Source: Salinicola corii (lineage in GTDB: Bacteria > Pseudomonadota > Gammaproteobacteria > Pseudomonadales > Halomonadaceae). Taken from it: 63,224 nucleotides of DNA. Below are positions 1 to 7,988 of this stretch, one piece after another. Position numbers and translations under genes: made by a program. Below the pieces are notes generated by a model. The model had not been told where the DNA came from. It did not search any database and was given only the letters and a program-made list of their open reading frames with translations. The stretch's first letter is position 1. Every line of letters starts with the position of its first letter. The stretch lies in NCBI RefSeq assembly GCF_008298015.1, contig NZ_VTPX01000018.1, positions 1 to 63,224 on the forward strand. Direction: 5' to 3'.

Positions 1-147
1 TCCGATGGCGACTGGTCGATTTTGTGGGGCAGCGGTCTGTCGATCGGACTGTGGCTGGTGGCGATCATCGGCCTGCTGCTGCCGGTGATCGTGGGGCCGA
101 TCCTGCGTCGTCGGATGCAGGCGGCCAGAGCGAGAACCCAGGATTGA
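1..147 (+). CDS. C-terminal end of a TctA-type tripartite transporter permease (partial)
   Basis: The window opens inside an open frame whose last 48 codons are visible, ending in TGA at 145-147. The peptide starts SDGDWSILWGSGLSIG, continues with a hydrophobic helix and ends in a basic tail (RRRMQAARAR). An SDGDWSIF-like motif followed by a last membrane helix is typical of the C-terminus of TctA-family large permeases, the 12-TM-class subunit that moves carboxylates in sodium-driven, binding-protein-dependent transporters. Most of the gene lies outside, so the assignment rests on a short stretch. A complete tctCBA set exists at 7.9-11.1 kb, so this would be a second system. Confidence 0.6.
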   Translation, partial: SDGDWSILWGSGLSIGLWLVAIIGLLLPVIVGPILRRRMQAARARTQD

Positions 148-198
148 CGAGTTCGATCAGCTATTATCCTTACTCGCTTTCTCTCTGAGGAACGTTGT

Positions 199-930
199 AT
201 GAGCGATGAAAAATCTGCGGTCATCGAGGCGCTGGCGCCGGCCGGGCGACTACGCGTCGCGATCAACTACGGCAATACTGTCCTGGCCCAGCGTGGAGAG
301 AACGGTGAGCCTGTCGGTGTCTCTGCGGCGCTGGCGCGGGCATTGGCGGAGGAACTCGGGGTGGAAGCGGAGTTTGCCACTTTCGACGGTGCCGGTGACG
401 TGTTCGCCGCCATCGACGACGACGCCTGGCGGATCGGCTTTCTCGCCCGCGACCCGGTGCGGGCCGAGAAGATCCACTTCACCGATCCCTACGTGATCAT
501 CGAAGGCACCTACCTGGTGCCGGATGCGGCGCCGTTCCAGGATGTCGACGAGCTGGATCGCGACGATATCCGCATCGCGGTGGGCAAGGGCGCGGCCTAC
601 GATCTCTATCTGACACGGGCGTTGACGCATGCCAGCCTGGTTCGCGCTGCCACGTCCGCCGCGGCGATCGAGCTGTTCGCCGAGCAGGGGCTTGATGCCG
701 CCGCCGGCGTGCGTCAGCCACTCGCGGCCTATGCCGCGTCGAATCCCGGTTATCGTGTCCTGCCAGGGCGCTTCACCGCCATCGAGCAGTGCATGGCCGT
801 GACCAGGGCCCAGGCGTCGGATCGGGTCACGCGCTACGTCGAGAATTTCCTCTCCCGGATGAAGCAGAACGGGTTGGTGAAACGGGCGCTGGTGGAGAGC
901 GGACAGGACGAGACCCAGGCGGCCCCGTGA
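199..930 (+). CDS. type 2 periplasmic-binding-fold protein (SBP_bac_3 family) lacking a signal peptide
   Basis: A 243-residue protein with the layout of amino-acid ABC solute-binding proteins: a first lobe beginning GRLRVAINYGN near residue 17, the IGFLARDPVRAEKIHFTDPY segment near 80-100 (the family's aromatic substrate-site strand), the crossover near 115, and a return segment ending FLSRMKQNGLVKRAL. The N-terminus (MSDEKSAVIEALAPAGRL) is polar with no hydrophobic stretch, so no Sec signal or lipobox is visible and the protein should stay in the cytoplasm. GAGG lies about 8 bp before the ATG, supporting this start. It follows the TctA-type end by 51 bp on the same strand and may be co-transcribed. 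A cytoplasmic sensory or enzymatic role for the fold is possible; the ligand is unknown. Confidence 0.65.
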   Translation: MSDEKSAVIEALAPAGRLRVAINYGNTVLAQRGENGEPVGVSAALARALAEELGVEAEFATFDGAGDVFAAIDDDAWRIGFLARDPVRAEKIHFTDPYVIIEGTYLVPDAAPFQDVDELDRDDIRIAVGKGAAYDLYLTRALTHASLVRAATSAAAIELFAEQGLDAAAGVRQPLAAYAASNPGYRVLPGRFTAIEQCMAVTRAQASDRVTRYVENFLSRMKQNGLVKRALVESGQDETQAAP

Positions 931-970
931 GCAAGACAGCGGTGTGAAATGGCAAGCCGTTGCCCACAGA

Positions 971-1002
971 CGACGACACCGACCCTCGGGTCGGTGTCGT
1001 CG
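971..1002. terminator. strong hairpin between convergent genes
   Basis: A perfect 15-bp stem (971-985 with 988-1002) lies between the convergent binding-protein gene and pgk. There is no long T run on either side, so it may act as a bidirectional terminator mostly through stem stability. Confidence 0.6.
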
Positions 1003-1027
1003 CTTGTCACCGGATCATGAATCGGTG

Positions 1028-2191
1028 CTATTTCGCGGCTTTCTCCAGCGCCGCCACGGCGGGGAGGGTCTTGCCTTCGACGTATTCGAGGAAGGCACCG
1101 CCGCCGGTTGAGATGTAGGAGACCTGGTCGGCGATGCCGTACTTGTCGATGGCGGCCAGGGTGTCACCGCCACCGGCGATGGAAAAGGCGGGGCTCGCGG
1201 CGATCGCCTTCGACAGCACTTCGGTGCCCTTGCCGAACTGGTCGATCTCGAACACGCCAACCGGGCCGTTCCACAGAATGGTGCCGGCGTTTTCCAGCAG
1301 GCTGGCAAGGTGCTTCGCGGTCTCCGGGCCAATATCCAGGATCATCTCGTCGTCGCCGACCTGATCGACCGGTTTGACCGTCGCTTCGGCGGATTCGGAA
1401 AACTCGGTGGCGACGACCACGTCGGTGGGCAGCGGGATCTCGACCTTGGCCATCAGTTCCTTGGCCTTGTCGATCAGATCCGCTTCATGGAGCGACTTGC
1501 CTACGCCGTAACCGGCCGCGGCGATGAAGGTGTTGGCGATGCCGCCACCGACGATCAACTGATCGCACTTCTCCGACAGCGAATAGAGCACGTCGAGCTT
1601 GGTCGACACCTTGGAGCCACCGACGATGGCGGCCATCGGGCGTTTGGGCGCGCTGAGCGCCTTTTCCAGCGCGTCGAGCTCGTTGGCCAGCAGCGGCCCG
1701 GCGCAGGCGTGCGGCGCGAATCGGATCACGCCATGGGTGGAGGCCTGGGCGCGGTGGGCGGTACCGAAGGCGTCCATCACGTAGATATCGCAGAGGGCGG
1801 CATATGCCTTGGCGAGCGCTTCGTCGTCTTTCTTCTCGCCCTCGTTGTAGCGTACGTTCTCGAGCAGCACGACTTCACCGGTGGTGATCTCGACGTTGCC
1901 GTCGAGGTACTCCTTCTCCAGCCGTACCGGCTTGCCCAGCAGCTCGGAGAGATGCTCGGCCACCGGGGCCAGGGTGAACTCATCCGCCGGCTCGCCCTCG
2001 GTGGGCCGACCCAGGTGACTCATCAGCATCACGCTGGCGCCGGCGTCGAGCGCGGCCTGGATCGTCGGCAGGCAGGCGCGGATGCGGGCATCGCTGGTGA
2101 CCTTGCCGCCCTTGACCGGGACGTTGAGATCCTCGCGGATCAGCACGCGTTTTCCGGAGAGATCGAGTTCAGACATCTTGAGTACGGTCAT
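1028..2191 (-). CDS. pgk: phosphoglycerate kinase
   Basis: This cytosolic enzyme transfers phosphate between 1,3-bisphosphoglycerate and ADP in glycolysis and gluconeogenesis. The 387 residues match the usual bacterial length. Visible signatures are [18 protein letters not shown] near the N-terminus (substrate-binding Arg and Asn), the SHLGRP motif near 60, [12 protein letters not shown] near 190, NGPVGVFE near 310 and the nucleotide-binding GGGDTLAAI near 345. It lies downstream of epd on the same strand, the common gammaproteobacterial epd-pgk order, but 160 bp of inverted-repeat DNA separates them, so co-transcription may be weakened. The ATG start reads [16 protein letters not shown]; the second Met (position 6) is also possible. 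Confidence 0.97.
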   Translation of the reverse strand: MTVLKMSELDLSGKRVLIREDLNVPVKGGKVTSDARIRACLPTIQAALDAGASVMLMSHLGRPTEGEPADEFTLAPVAEHLSELLGKPVRLEKEYLDGNVEITTGEVVLLENVRYNEGEKKDDEALAKAYAALCDIYVMDAFGTAHRAQASTHGVIRFAPHACAGPLLANELDALEKALSAPKRPMAAIVGGSKVSTKLDVLYSLSEKCDQLIVGGGIANTFIAAAGYGVGKSLHEADLIDKAKELMAKVEIPLPTDVVVATEFSESAEATVKPVDQVGDDEMILDIGPETAKHLASLLENAGTILWNGPVGVFEIDQFGKGTEVLSKAIAASPAFSIAGGGDTLAAIDKYGIADQVSYISTGGGAFLEYVEGKTLPAVAALEKAAK

Positions 2192-2205
2192 GAAATCCTT
2201 TCCTT

Positions 2206-2364
2206 AGAGGGTGTTTAATAAAGGGCTGCACTCGCCGATACGGCGTTGAAACCCTCCTCGTGCGCGAGCCCGGTCAACATGCTCATTTACTGCTCGTAAA
2301 CTCCGCTGTTTCATCCGGTTTTGCCTTGTCTCGTCTTCGTTCGCCTGTTTCTTAAATACCCTCT
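2206..2364. mobile_element. MITE-like or palindromic interspersed element with imperfect terminal inverted repeats
   Basis: The segment between pgk and epd begins AGAGGGTGTTTAATAAA and ends with the inverse of AGAGGGTATTTAAGAAA, so 14 of 17 terminal bases match as inverted repeats. It is about 159 bp, has no credible ORF, and carries internal short inverted repeats such as TTTAC/GTAAA. No clear target duplication is seen. Its right end overlaps the last codons of epd and supplies the stop codon. Only one copy occurs in this window, so repetition in the genome is inferred from structure rather than shown. Confidence 0.55.
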
Positions 2365-3407
2365 CCTGAGGAGGTGGCGGGTTCGGATACGGGAGATGAC
2401 AGTTCGAGCCAGTGGCGGGCGACATCGAGCATCCGGTTGGCGAAGCCCCATTCGTTGTCGAACCAGCACAGCGACTTGAGCAGGCGGCCGCCGGCCACAC
2501 GGGTCTGAGTGGCATCCACGATACCCGAGCGCGGATCGTGGTTGAAGTCGACCGAGGCCATCGGCTCGTAGGTCACGCCGAGCAGGCCCAGGTAGCGCTC
2601 GCGGCTGGCGGCGGCCAGGCAGGCGTTGACCGCGTCGGCGTCGGTATCGCGCTCGAGCGAGATCGCCAGATCCATGGCCGAGACGTTGATGGTCGGTACC
2701 CGCACGTGAAGGCACTCGAAGCGATCCGCCAGATGCGGCATCAGGCGGCCGATGCCGCGTGCCAGACCGGAATCTACCGGGACGATCGACTGCATCGCCG
2801 AGCGTGTCAGGCGCAGGTCGCTGTTGTGGTAGGCGTCGATCACCGGCTGGTCGTTCATCGCCGAATGAATGGTGGTGGTGACGCCATGGGAGACGCCGAA
2901 GCTGGCGTCCAGCACCTCGAGGATCGGTATCAGGCAGTTGGTGGTACACGACGCCGCCGAGACGATCCGCATGTCGGGGGCGATCGCGCTCTGATTGACG
3001 CCGTAGACTACCGTGGCGTCGACGTCCGCTGCCGCCGGCTGGGAGAACAGCAATCGCGCCGCGCCGGCTTGGAGATGCCGCTCGGCGGTGGCGCGATCCT
3101 TGAAACTGCCGGAGCACTCCAATAGCAGGTCGATGCCGAGCTCGTCCCACGGGAGCGTCTCCGGTTCGGCAGCGTTGAGGACACGAATGATCCTGCCGTT
3201 GACGATCAGGCAGCCATCGCGCGCTTCGACATGGCCGGGAAAGCGCCCGTGGGTGGTGTCATAGCGGGTCAGGTAGGCGATCGTCTCCAGGTCGGAGCGC
3301 TCGTTGATGGCGACGATCTCCAGCGGCAGATCGGGGCGCTCGATCAGTGCACGCAGCACACTCTGGCCGATACGGCCGTAGCCGTTGATGGCGACGCGAT
3401 AGGTCAT
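2352..3407 (-). CDS. epd: D-erythrose-4-phosphate dehydrogenase
   Basis: An NAD-dependent GAPDH-family enzyme. In Enterobacteria Epd oxidises erythrose-4-phosphate to 4-phosphoerythronate for pyridoxal phosphate synthesis. The ATG at 3407 is chosen because the protein then starts MTYRVAINGYGRIGQ, the Rossmann motif; upstream codons have no family match. The catalytic motif SAASCTTNC (Cys154) and the stretches TTTIHSAMNDQPVIDAY, VRVPTINVSAMDL and WFDNEWGFANRMLD favour Epd over a glycolytic GAPDH. It has 351 residues against about 339 in E. coli; the surplus is a C-terminal tail whose last residues (EGI and stop) come from the inverted-repeat element. Its substrate is also the expected end product of the polyol island at 15-36 kb. 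Confidence 0.88.
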   Translation of the reverse strand: MTYRVAINGYGRIGQSVLRALIERPDLPLEIVAINERSDLETIAYLTRYDTTHGRFPGHVEARDGCLIVNGRIIRVLNAAEPETLPWDELGIDLLLECSGSFKDRATAERHLQAGAARLLFSQPAAADVDATVVYGVNQSAIAPDMRIVSAASCTTNCLIPILEVLDASFGVSHGVTTTIHSAMNDQPVIDAYHNSDLRLTRSAMQSIVPVDSGLARGIGRLMPHLADRFECLHVRVPTINVSAMDLAISLERDTDADAVNACLAAASRERYLGLLGVTYEPMASVDFNHDPRSGIVDATQTRVAGGRLLKSLCWFDNEWGFANRMLDVARHWLELSSPVSEPATSSGEGI

Positions 3408-3642
3408 GGCGAGTCCGATAACCCGAGGTTGAGGACGAGGGTCGAGGCCGGCCATCTTAGCGCATCCATGCCGGACCAGCCGATCCTGAGCCGGATGTCA
3501 GGCCAAGGGACTGGACGCAAGAGCGATCGCCTCATAGTTTGGAACGATCTCTCTGGTACCGGATGCGCTCACCGATGGTTATTGCCGACACGCCTTTCGT
3601 TGCGATCGCGGTCCCATCCATGGCTGTCGGGACGACGAGGCC

Positions 3643-4560
3643 ATGAGGCGGCGTCTCGAATCGTTGTCGTTCTATCTCTCCGCCACCGAGTGTCTGGTCG
3701 AGGGCGAGGCCAGCGGCGTGGTCCTGAACCGCTCGATGCCATGCCGATTGTGGGAGGACCCGGAGCTAGAGCAAGGCGAGGGGATCGGCGATCGCGACCT
3801 GCCGCGTGGCGACCCCGTCGCCGGGCGAGCGCTGGTCGTTGCTTGCAAGCCGGGTTCGAGCAGCGGCGGTGTCGGGCTACTGGAGGCCATCCATGCCGGG
3901 CAGGCGCCGGCGCTGGTCGTGCTCGACCGTCCCGACGAGGCCATTGCGCTGGGAGCTATCGTCGCCGCGGAGGTGCTGTCGCTCTCGTTGCCGGTGGTGG
4001 TGCTGGATGAGGCACGTTTTGCCATGGCCCAGGCGGCGCATCTGGTCACGCTCTATCGCGGTGGCCGGCTCGTCCTGAGCGGCCCCCGCCTGGCGGGCCT
4101 GGCCAGCGTCACGGCCGGCGGAGAACTGGGGCACGAGCCGACACCACACTTTGCCGCCAACGATGGCTTCACGCTCTCGCCGGAGGACCGGCGCTGTCTC
4201 GATGGCGCTGCCGGTCCGGCCGCCCAGGCCGCGATGCGGGTCGTCGTCGGCATGGCTCGCCTTCAGGGTGTCCGGGCGTTGTTCGACGTGGATCGCATTC
4301 ACGTCGGCGGCGATATCGAGATCGGCCCGGCGGGTCTGGCGCTCGCCGCGCAACTGGTCGAATGGGGCGGCGAGTTCCGCGTACCGACGACGATCGGGGC
4401 ACTCGGCGAGGCGACGACGCACGTCGTCAAGGCCTGCCGAGCGCTCGGCGCGATACCGCTCGCCGATTCATCGCCATCGCGGGCGGGCGCCGAGTGGCCC
4501 TGGCCGCTCGCGCTCTGCGTGGCGATCGTCGGCCGGGCGCCGGCACTCTCCGCCAACTGA
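3643..4560 (+). CDS. aconitase-X-like protein: swivel domain fused to a truncated catalytic N-terminus
   Basis: Residues 15-140 match the AcnX small (swivel, DUF126-like) domain: GEASGVVLNRSMPCRLWED, the GRALVVACKPGSSSGGVGLL segment with the family GSSSG loop, and ALGAIVAAEVLSLSLPVVVL. Residues 165-255 resemble only the start of the AcnX large domain (LSPEDRRCLDGAAGPAAQAAM, then FRVPTTIGALG). The segment that usually reads like SAHIDGCLYHGDAGL is replaced by DRIHVGGDIEIGPAGL, and the later cysteine-bearing catalytic part is absent. Full AcnX enzymes dehydrate substrates such as cis-3-hydroxy-L-proline; this 305-residue protein should not bind the usual metal or cluster. It is either a decaying gene or a repurposed fusion. 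The start has only a weak GAGG ribosome site. Confidence 0.6.
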   Translation: MRRRLESLSFYLSATECLVEGEASGVVLNRSMPCRLWEDPELEQGEGIGDRDLPRGDPVAGRALVVACKPGSSSGGVGLLEAIHAGQAPALVVLDRPDEAIALGAIVAAEVLSLSLPVVVLDEARFAMAQAAHLVTLYRGGRLVLSGPRLAGLASVTAGGELGHEPTPHFAANDGFTLSPEDRRCLDGAAGPAAQAAMRVVVGMARLQGVRALFDVDRIHVGGDIEIGPAGLALAAQLVEWGGEFRVPTTIGALGEATTHVVKACRALGAIPLADSSPSRAGAEWPWPLALCVAIVGRAPALSAN

Positions 4561-4565
4561 GGTCT

Positions 4566-4979
4566 TCAGCGGATCTCGGCGGCGATGGCGTTGAGTTGCT
4601 CCGCCAGTGTCTCCGGCATCTCCATGGGGAGGAGATGCCCATAGCCGGGAAAGACCTCGAGCTTGCCCTAGGGGAGGTGGGGCATCACCTCGGAACGCTG
4701 AGTTTCCGGCGGCAGCGACGGGTCCCTGTCCCCGACCAGTACCCAGGCCCGCCACGCCGCCGGGTTAGCGTTGATGGCATCCTCCACCGCCTGCTGGTAG
4801 AGCGTCGGGGCGAGAGACTCTTCGCTGGCGCGGCCGAAGCCCGGCATGTCCAGCGTGATCACCCGGTACCGCTCGTCGAGAAGCGGCAGGACCGCCTCCC
4901 ACTCATGATGGGAACTGCCGAAGAAGTGCATGAGCACCAGCGTCGGATCTCCCTGACCGTTGTCACTGGCTATCGTCAT
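4566..4979 (-). pseudogene. alpha/beta hydrolase relic with an in-frame amber codon and internal deletion
   Basis: Reading from the ATG at 4979, the protein shows an alpha/beta hydrolase N-terminus (LVLMHFFGSSHHEWEAVLPLL, VITLDMPGFGRASEE). It then jumps to the late acid-strand region (AWVLVGDRDPSLPPE) with no nucleophile elbow GxSxG between them, so the middle is deleted. A TAG at 4668-4670 follows MPHLP, yet the same frame continues with GKLEVFPGYGHLLPMEMPE, which carries the conserved catalytic-His GYGHLLP motif, to TGA at 4566-4568. With stop and deletion together the gene cannot make an active hydrolase. It abuts the truncated AcnX-like gene tail to tail, so this 1.3-kb patch looks like decaying DNA. 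Confidence 0.75.
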
Positions 4980-5028
4980 CGGATCCCTCCTGTCGAGGCT
5001 TTGCTGTCATCGGGCTTTCCTTGCCGAA

Positions 5029-5049
5029 ACCGTCGAGGCAGTCGACGGT
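5029..5049 (-). terminator. possible terminator after lrgAB
   Basis: An 8-bp perfect stem (5029-5036 with 5042-5049) lies 50 bp past the lrgB stop. It has no clear U tract, so this is a weak call. Confidence 0.3.
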
Positions 5050-5099
5050 CTGATAACAGCGTAGCGGGATGTGCGTCGCTGTCGGGCATGAAGCGCTGC

Positions 5100-5828
5100 T
5101 CAGTAGAAGAGATGCCAGACGAGAGGCAGAACGACGGCGGTGAAGGCGCCGGTCAGGCTCATACCCAGCGAAGCGAACGCGCCGGCGGCGCTGCTGATCT
5201 CGAAGGCGCGCACCGTGCCCAGGGCATGTCCGTTGATGCCCAGTGCCAGACCGATCAGTCGGGGATCGCGAATGCGCAGGACCCGGCTCAGCCATTCCAC
5301 CCCGAAAATGGCGGTGACGCCGGTCGTCAGCAGTGCCCCCATCAGCAGCGCCCGCGAGCCGCCGAGTTCTTCGGCCAGCCCAAGCGCGATGGGTGAGGTC
5401 ACCGACTTGGGCGCCAGCGAGGCGAGCACCTCTTTCGGTGCGCCCATGGTGGCGGCGATGATCACGGCGTAGCAGGCGGCCAGGGTCGCCGATAGCGGCA
5501 GCGTCAGCAGAATCGGCTTCCACAGTGCGCGAATCTGCGGCAGTTGCTGGTAGAGCGGTACGGCCAGCGCGACAGTGGCCGGGCCCAGCAGCAGCATGAG
5601 CCAGCCGGCGCCGCGGTTGTAGTCGTCGATGCCGATGGGCAACAACGCGATGGTCACGGCAATCAGGATCGCCGCTATCAGCATCGGCGGGCACCAGGTG
5701 GGTCGATGCATCAGCTTGAACAGGCGGATACCGAAGAAATAGGCGCCGAGCGTGAGCGCGATGGCGGCGATCGGGGAGTCGAACCACTGTTGCGGCAGCT
5801 GCGAGAGTCGCTCGAGCCAGTCATTCAT
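5100..5828 (-). CDS. lrgB: LrgB/CidB-family inner-membrane protein
   Basis: A 242-residue protein with about six to seven hydrophobic helices and the LrgB signatures VTSPIALGLAEELGG (near 145-160) and a C-terminal IGLALGINGHALGTVRAFE segment. Family members partner small LrgA/CidA proteins in murein hydrolase control or in export of small metabolites such as pyruvate or glycolate. It overlaps the upstream lrgA by 8 bp, so the pair is translationally coupled. No LytR- or LysR-type regulator is adjacent. Confidence 0.9.
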   Translation of the reverse strand: MNDWLERLSQLPQQWFDSPIAAIALTLGAYFFGIRLFKLMHRPTWCPPMLIAAILIAVTIALLPIGIDDYNRGAGWLMLLLGPATVALAVPLYQQLPQIRALWKPILLTLPLSATLAACYAVIIAATMGAPKEVLASLAPKSVTSPIALGLAEELGGSRALLMGALLTTGVTAIFGVEWLSRVLRIRDPRLIGLALGINGHALGTVRAFEISSAAGAFASLGMSLTGAFTAVVLPLVWHLFY

Positions 5829-6204
5829 GGCCGGCGTTTCCCGCTGCCATTCCCGGGGCGTCGCTCGCGGGCAGATAGCGCCGCATCAGCAGCAGGCTCG
5901 ACAGCACGCTGAGCAGCGTGCCCGCGATCAGCGCGGTCAGAATGGCGGCCCACTGGTCCGCGAACTGACCGGCGACGAAGAATATCTCGACGACACCGGG
6001 CATGATCAACAGCGCCAGCATCGCGATCAGCGGCTGGCTGATGTGGACGACATCCGGATTCATGCCACCCCGGTAGCCGAAGAAGAGGGTCAACAACAGC
6101 ATGCCGATGACGCCGCTGGGCATCGGCAGGCGGAACAGCCCCACCACGGCCTGTCCCAATAGCAGAAAGATCAGCAACCACAAAAAACCGCGTAGAACGG
6201 ACAT
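5821..6204 (-). CDS. lrgA: CidA/LrgA-family holin-like protein
   Basis: A 127-residue, four-helix membrane protein with the CidA/LrgA core: LLLGQAVVGLFRLPMPSGVIGMLLL near residues 13-40 and a third helix LIMPGVVEIFFVAGQF. Length and topology match the family. It is first in a two-gene operon with lrgB. The C-terminal cytosolic tail is polar. Function in this organism is inferred from the pair only. Confidence 0.9.
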   Translation of the reverse strand: MSVLRGFLWLLIFLLLGQAVVGLFRLPMPSGVIGMLLLTLFFGYRGGMNPDVVHISQPLIAMLALLIMPGVVEIFFVAGQFADQWAAILTALIAGTLLSVLSSLLLMRRYLPASDAPGMAAGNAGHE

Positions 6205-6660
6205 CCTGACAATCTCGAATCGCGGAAAGGAGGAGCATCATAGCAAATGCGTGGCGTAGTCCCGACGGCCGTGGCATGCCAGTCCGGATCCGGCCGGCGC
6301 TCAAGACTTTCCCATGACGATTTTCAGCCGTCGCCGGGATACGAAACGTGACAATCTGGTGCAGCCCCCGTCATGGCGTCCGACCGAGCAGACAGGCGAT
6401 GAAGAAACGGTGCATGGGCGTGAACTGCGGCGCATAGTCGCTTATTCTTGGCGGTGATCTCAGGAAGCGCGGACAATTTTGCGGTGTTTCCTTAACGGCT
6501 AGTCGATGATCGCCGCGATAGAGAGGGGGGCTGGCGCCACGGGCAGCGGGTCGAGACCATGCCACGCAGCCATTATCGGTTAGCCATCTTTGGTAGACAG
6601 GGAAGCGGCCCAAGTCGAGATTTCCCGGATGATCCATCTTGAGGACAGAGGAAAAGCAAC
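6205..6660. other. 456-bp intergenic region between divergent lrgAB and fbaB
   Basis: No credible coding sequence is seen. The region must hold both divergent promoters. A fairly AT-rich patch (about 6440-6500) lies 160-220 bp before fbaB. The fbaB ribosome site GAGGAAAAG ends shortly before the ATG. I could not identify a specific operator. Confidence 0.5.
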
Positions 6661-7713
6661 ATGACCGATATCGCCAAGCTGCTGGGCAAGGAAGCAGACA
6701 GCCTACTCAGCTATACCTGCACGGGCTTCAAGAAAGAAGACCTTTATCTGCCGGGCCCCGACTTCGTCGATCGCGTCTTCTCCGATACCGATCGCAGTCC
6801 GCACGTGATGCGTAACCTGCAGACGCTGTTCAATACCGGTCGCCTGGGCGGTACCGGCTACCTCAGCATCCTGCCGGTCGACCAGGGTATCGAGCATTCG
6901 GCCGGGGCGTCGTTTGCCCCCAACCCGATGTACTTCGATCCCAAGAACATCGTCGAGCTGGCCCTGCAGGGCGGTTGCAACTGCGTCTGCTCGACCCTCG
7001 GGGTGCTCTCTTCGGTGGCGCGGCGCTATGCGCACAAGATTCCGATGATGCTCAAGCTCAACCACAACGAAAGCCTGACCCTGCCGGCGATGTACGAGCA
7101 GACCATGTTCGCGCAGATCGAGCAGGCCCACGACATGGGCTGCATCGCGGTCGGTGCCACGATCTACTTTGGTTCCGAGGATAGCCGCCGCCAGATCCAG
7201 GAAGTGAGCGAGGCCTTCGAGCGTGCGCACGAGCTGGGCATGGTCACGGTGCTGTGGTCATACCTGCGCAATCCCGAGTTCAAGAAAGACGGGACCGATT
7301 ACCACGTCTCCTCCGACCTCACCAGCCAGGCCGTGCATCTGGCGGCGACCATCAAGGCCGACATCGTCAAGCAGAAGCTGCCCGAGAACAACGGTGGCTA
7401 CAAGGCGATCGGTTTCGGTCATACCCACGACAAGGTCTACAGCGAGCTGACCAGCGATCACCCGATCGACCTGGCCCGCTATCAGGTGGCCAACTCTTTC
7501 ATGGGCCGCGCCGGGCTGATCAACTCCGGCGGTGGCTCCAAGGGGCACTCGGACCTGGGTGAAGCGGTACGTACGGCAGTGATCAACAAGCGTGCCGGTG
7601 GCATGGGCCTGATCTCGGGACGCAAGGCATTCCAGAAGCCGCTGAAAGAGGGTATCGAACTGCTCAACGCGGTTCAGGATGTCTACCTTTCCAAGGACGT
7701 CACCGTCGCCTGA
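6661..7713 (+). CDS. fbaB: class I fructose-bisphosphate aldolase (FbaB/DhnA type)
   Basis: A cytosolic Schiff-base aldolase interconverting fructose-1,6-bisphosphate with DHAP and glyceraldehyde-3-phosphate. The 350 residues equal the E. coli FbaB length. Seen are [14 protein letters not shown] near 68-82, [11 protein letters not shown] near 129-139, [16 protein letters not shown] and the active-site strand [10 protein letters not shown] with the probable Schiff-base lysine at 237, then [10 protein letters not shown] for phosphate binding. Many gammaproteobacteria place a class II fba after pgk; here a class I enzyme sits near pgk but on the opposite strand. A T-run terminator follows. Confidence 0.93.
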   Translation: MTDIAKLLGKEADSLLSYTCTGFKKEDLYLPGPDFVDRVFSDTDRSPHVMRNLQTLFNTGRLGGTGYLSILPVDQGIEHSAGASFAPNPMYFDPKNIVELALQGGCNCVCSTLGVLSSVARRYAHKIPMMLKLNHNESLTLPAMYEQTMFAQIEQAHDMGCIAVGATIYFGSEDSRRQIQEVSEAFERAHELGMVTVLWSYLRNPEFKKDGTDYHVSSDLTSQAVHLAATIKADIVKQKLPENNGGYKAIGFGHTHDKVYSELTSDHPIDLARYQVANSFMGRAGLINSGGGSKGHSDLGEAVRTAVINKRAGGMGLISGRKAFQKPLKEGIELLNAVQDVYLSKDVTVA

Positions 7714-7764
7714 TCCCAGGCCCATGGATTAGACGTTAGACGCAAGGTGTCATGGAATCCCCGA

Positions 7765-7790
7765 AGCCCGGCTACCGCCGGGCTTTTTTT
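7765..7790 (+). terminator. rho-independent terminator after fbaB
   Basis: The stem AGCCCGG/CCGGGCT (7765-7771 with 7778-7784) is followed directly by seven T residues, a standard intrinsic terminator 50 bp past the fbaB stop. Confidence 0.92.
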
Positions 7791-7901
7791 CGCCTCGATT
7801 TCAGGCATTTTGCCCAGGTCGATGGATTACGACCTTGGTCTGGAGACTTAAGTTGAATTGTCTGACAAAGTCGCCTTCATTACCGTGCGAGACGTATTGG
7901 A

Positions 7902-7915
7902 TGATAACGCTATCA
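7902..7915. promoter_or_regulatory. palindrome upstream of tctC, possible operator
   Basis: TGATAACGCTATCA has 5-bp inverted arms and lies 74 bp before tctC in a short AT-rich stretch that should hold the promoter. The binding protein is unknown. Confidence 0.35.
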
Positions 7916-7988
7916 TTTTGTCCCCGCCGGCGTATGGCGTAGCGAGTCGCGCTGCTCGGGTGGGGCAACGGTATGAGGGAGACGCGTC

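Noticed and set aside
1801-1806. CATATG in pgk as an operator
   Set aside because: It lies inside coding sequence and lacks the flanking GWT/AWC bases.
1310-2218. Long ORF on the opposite strand of pgk
   Set aside because: It is a mirror of the pgk frame caused by high GC; similar mirrors occur opposite tkt, the SelB gene and many others.
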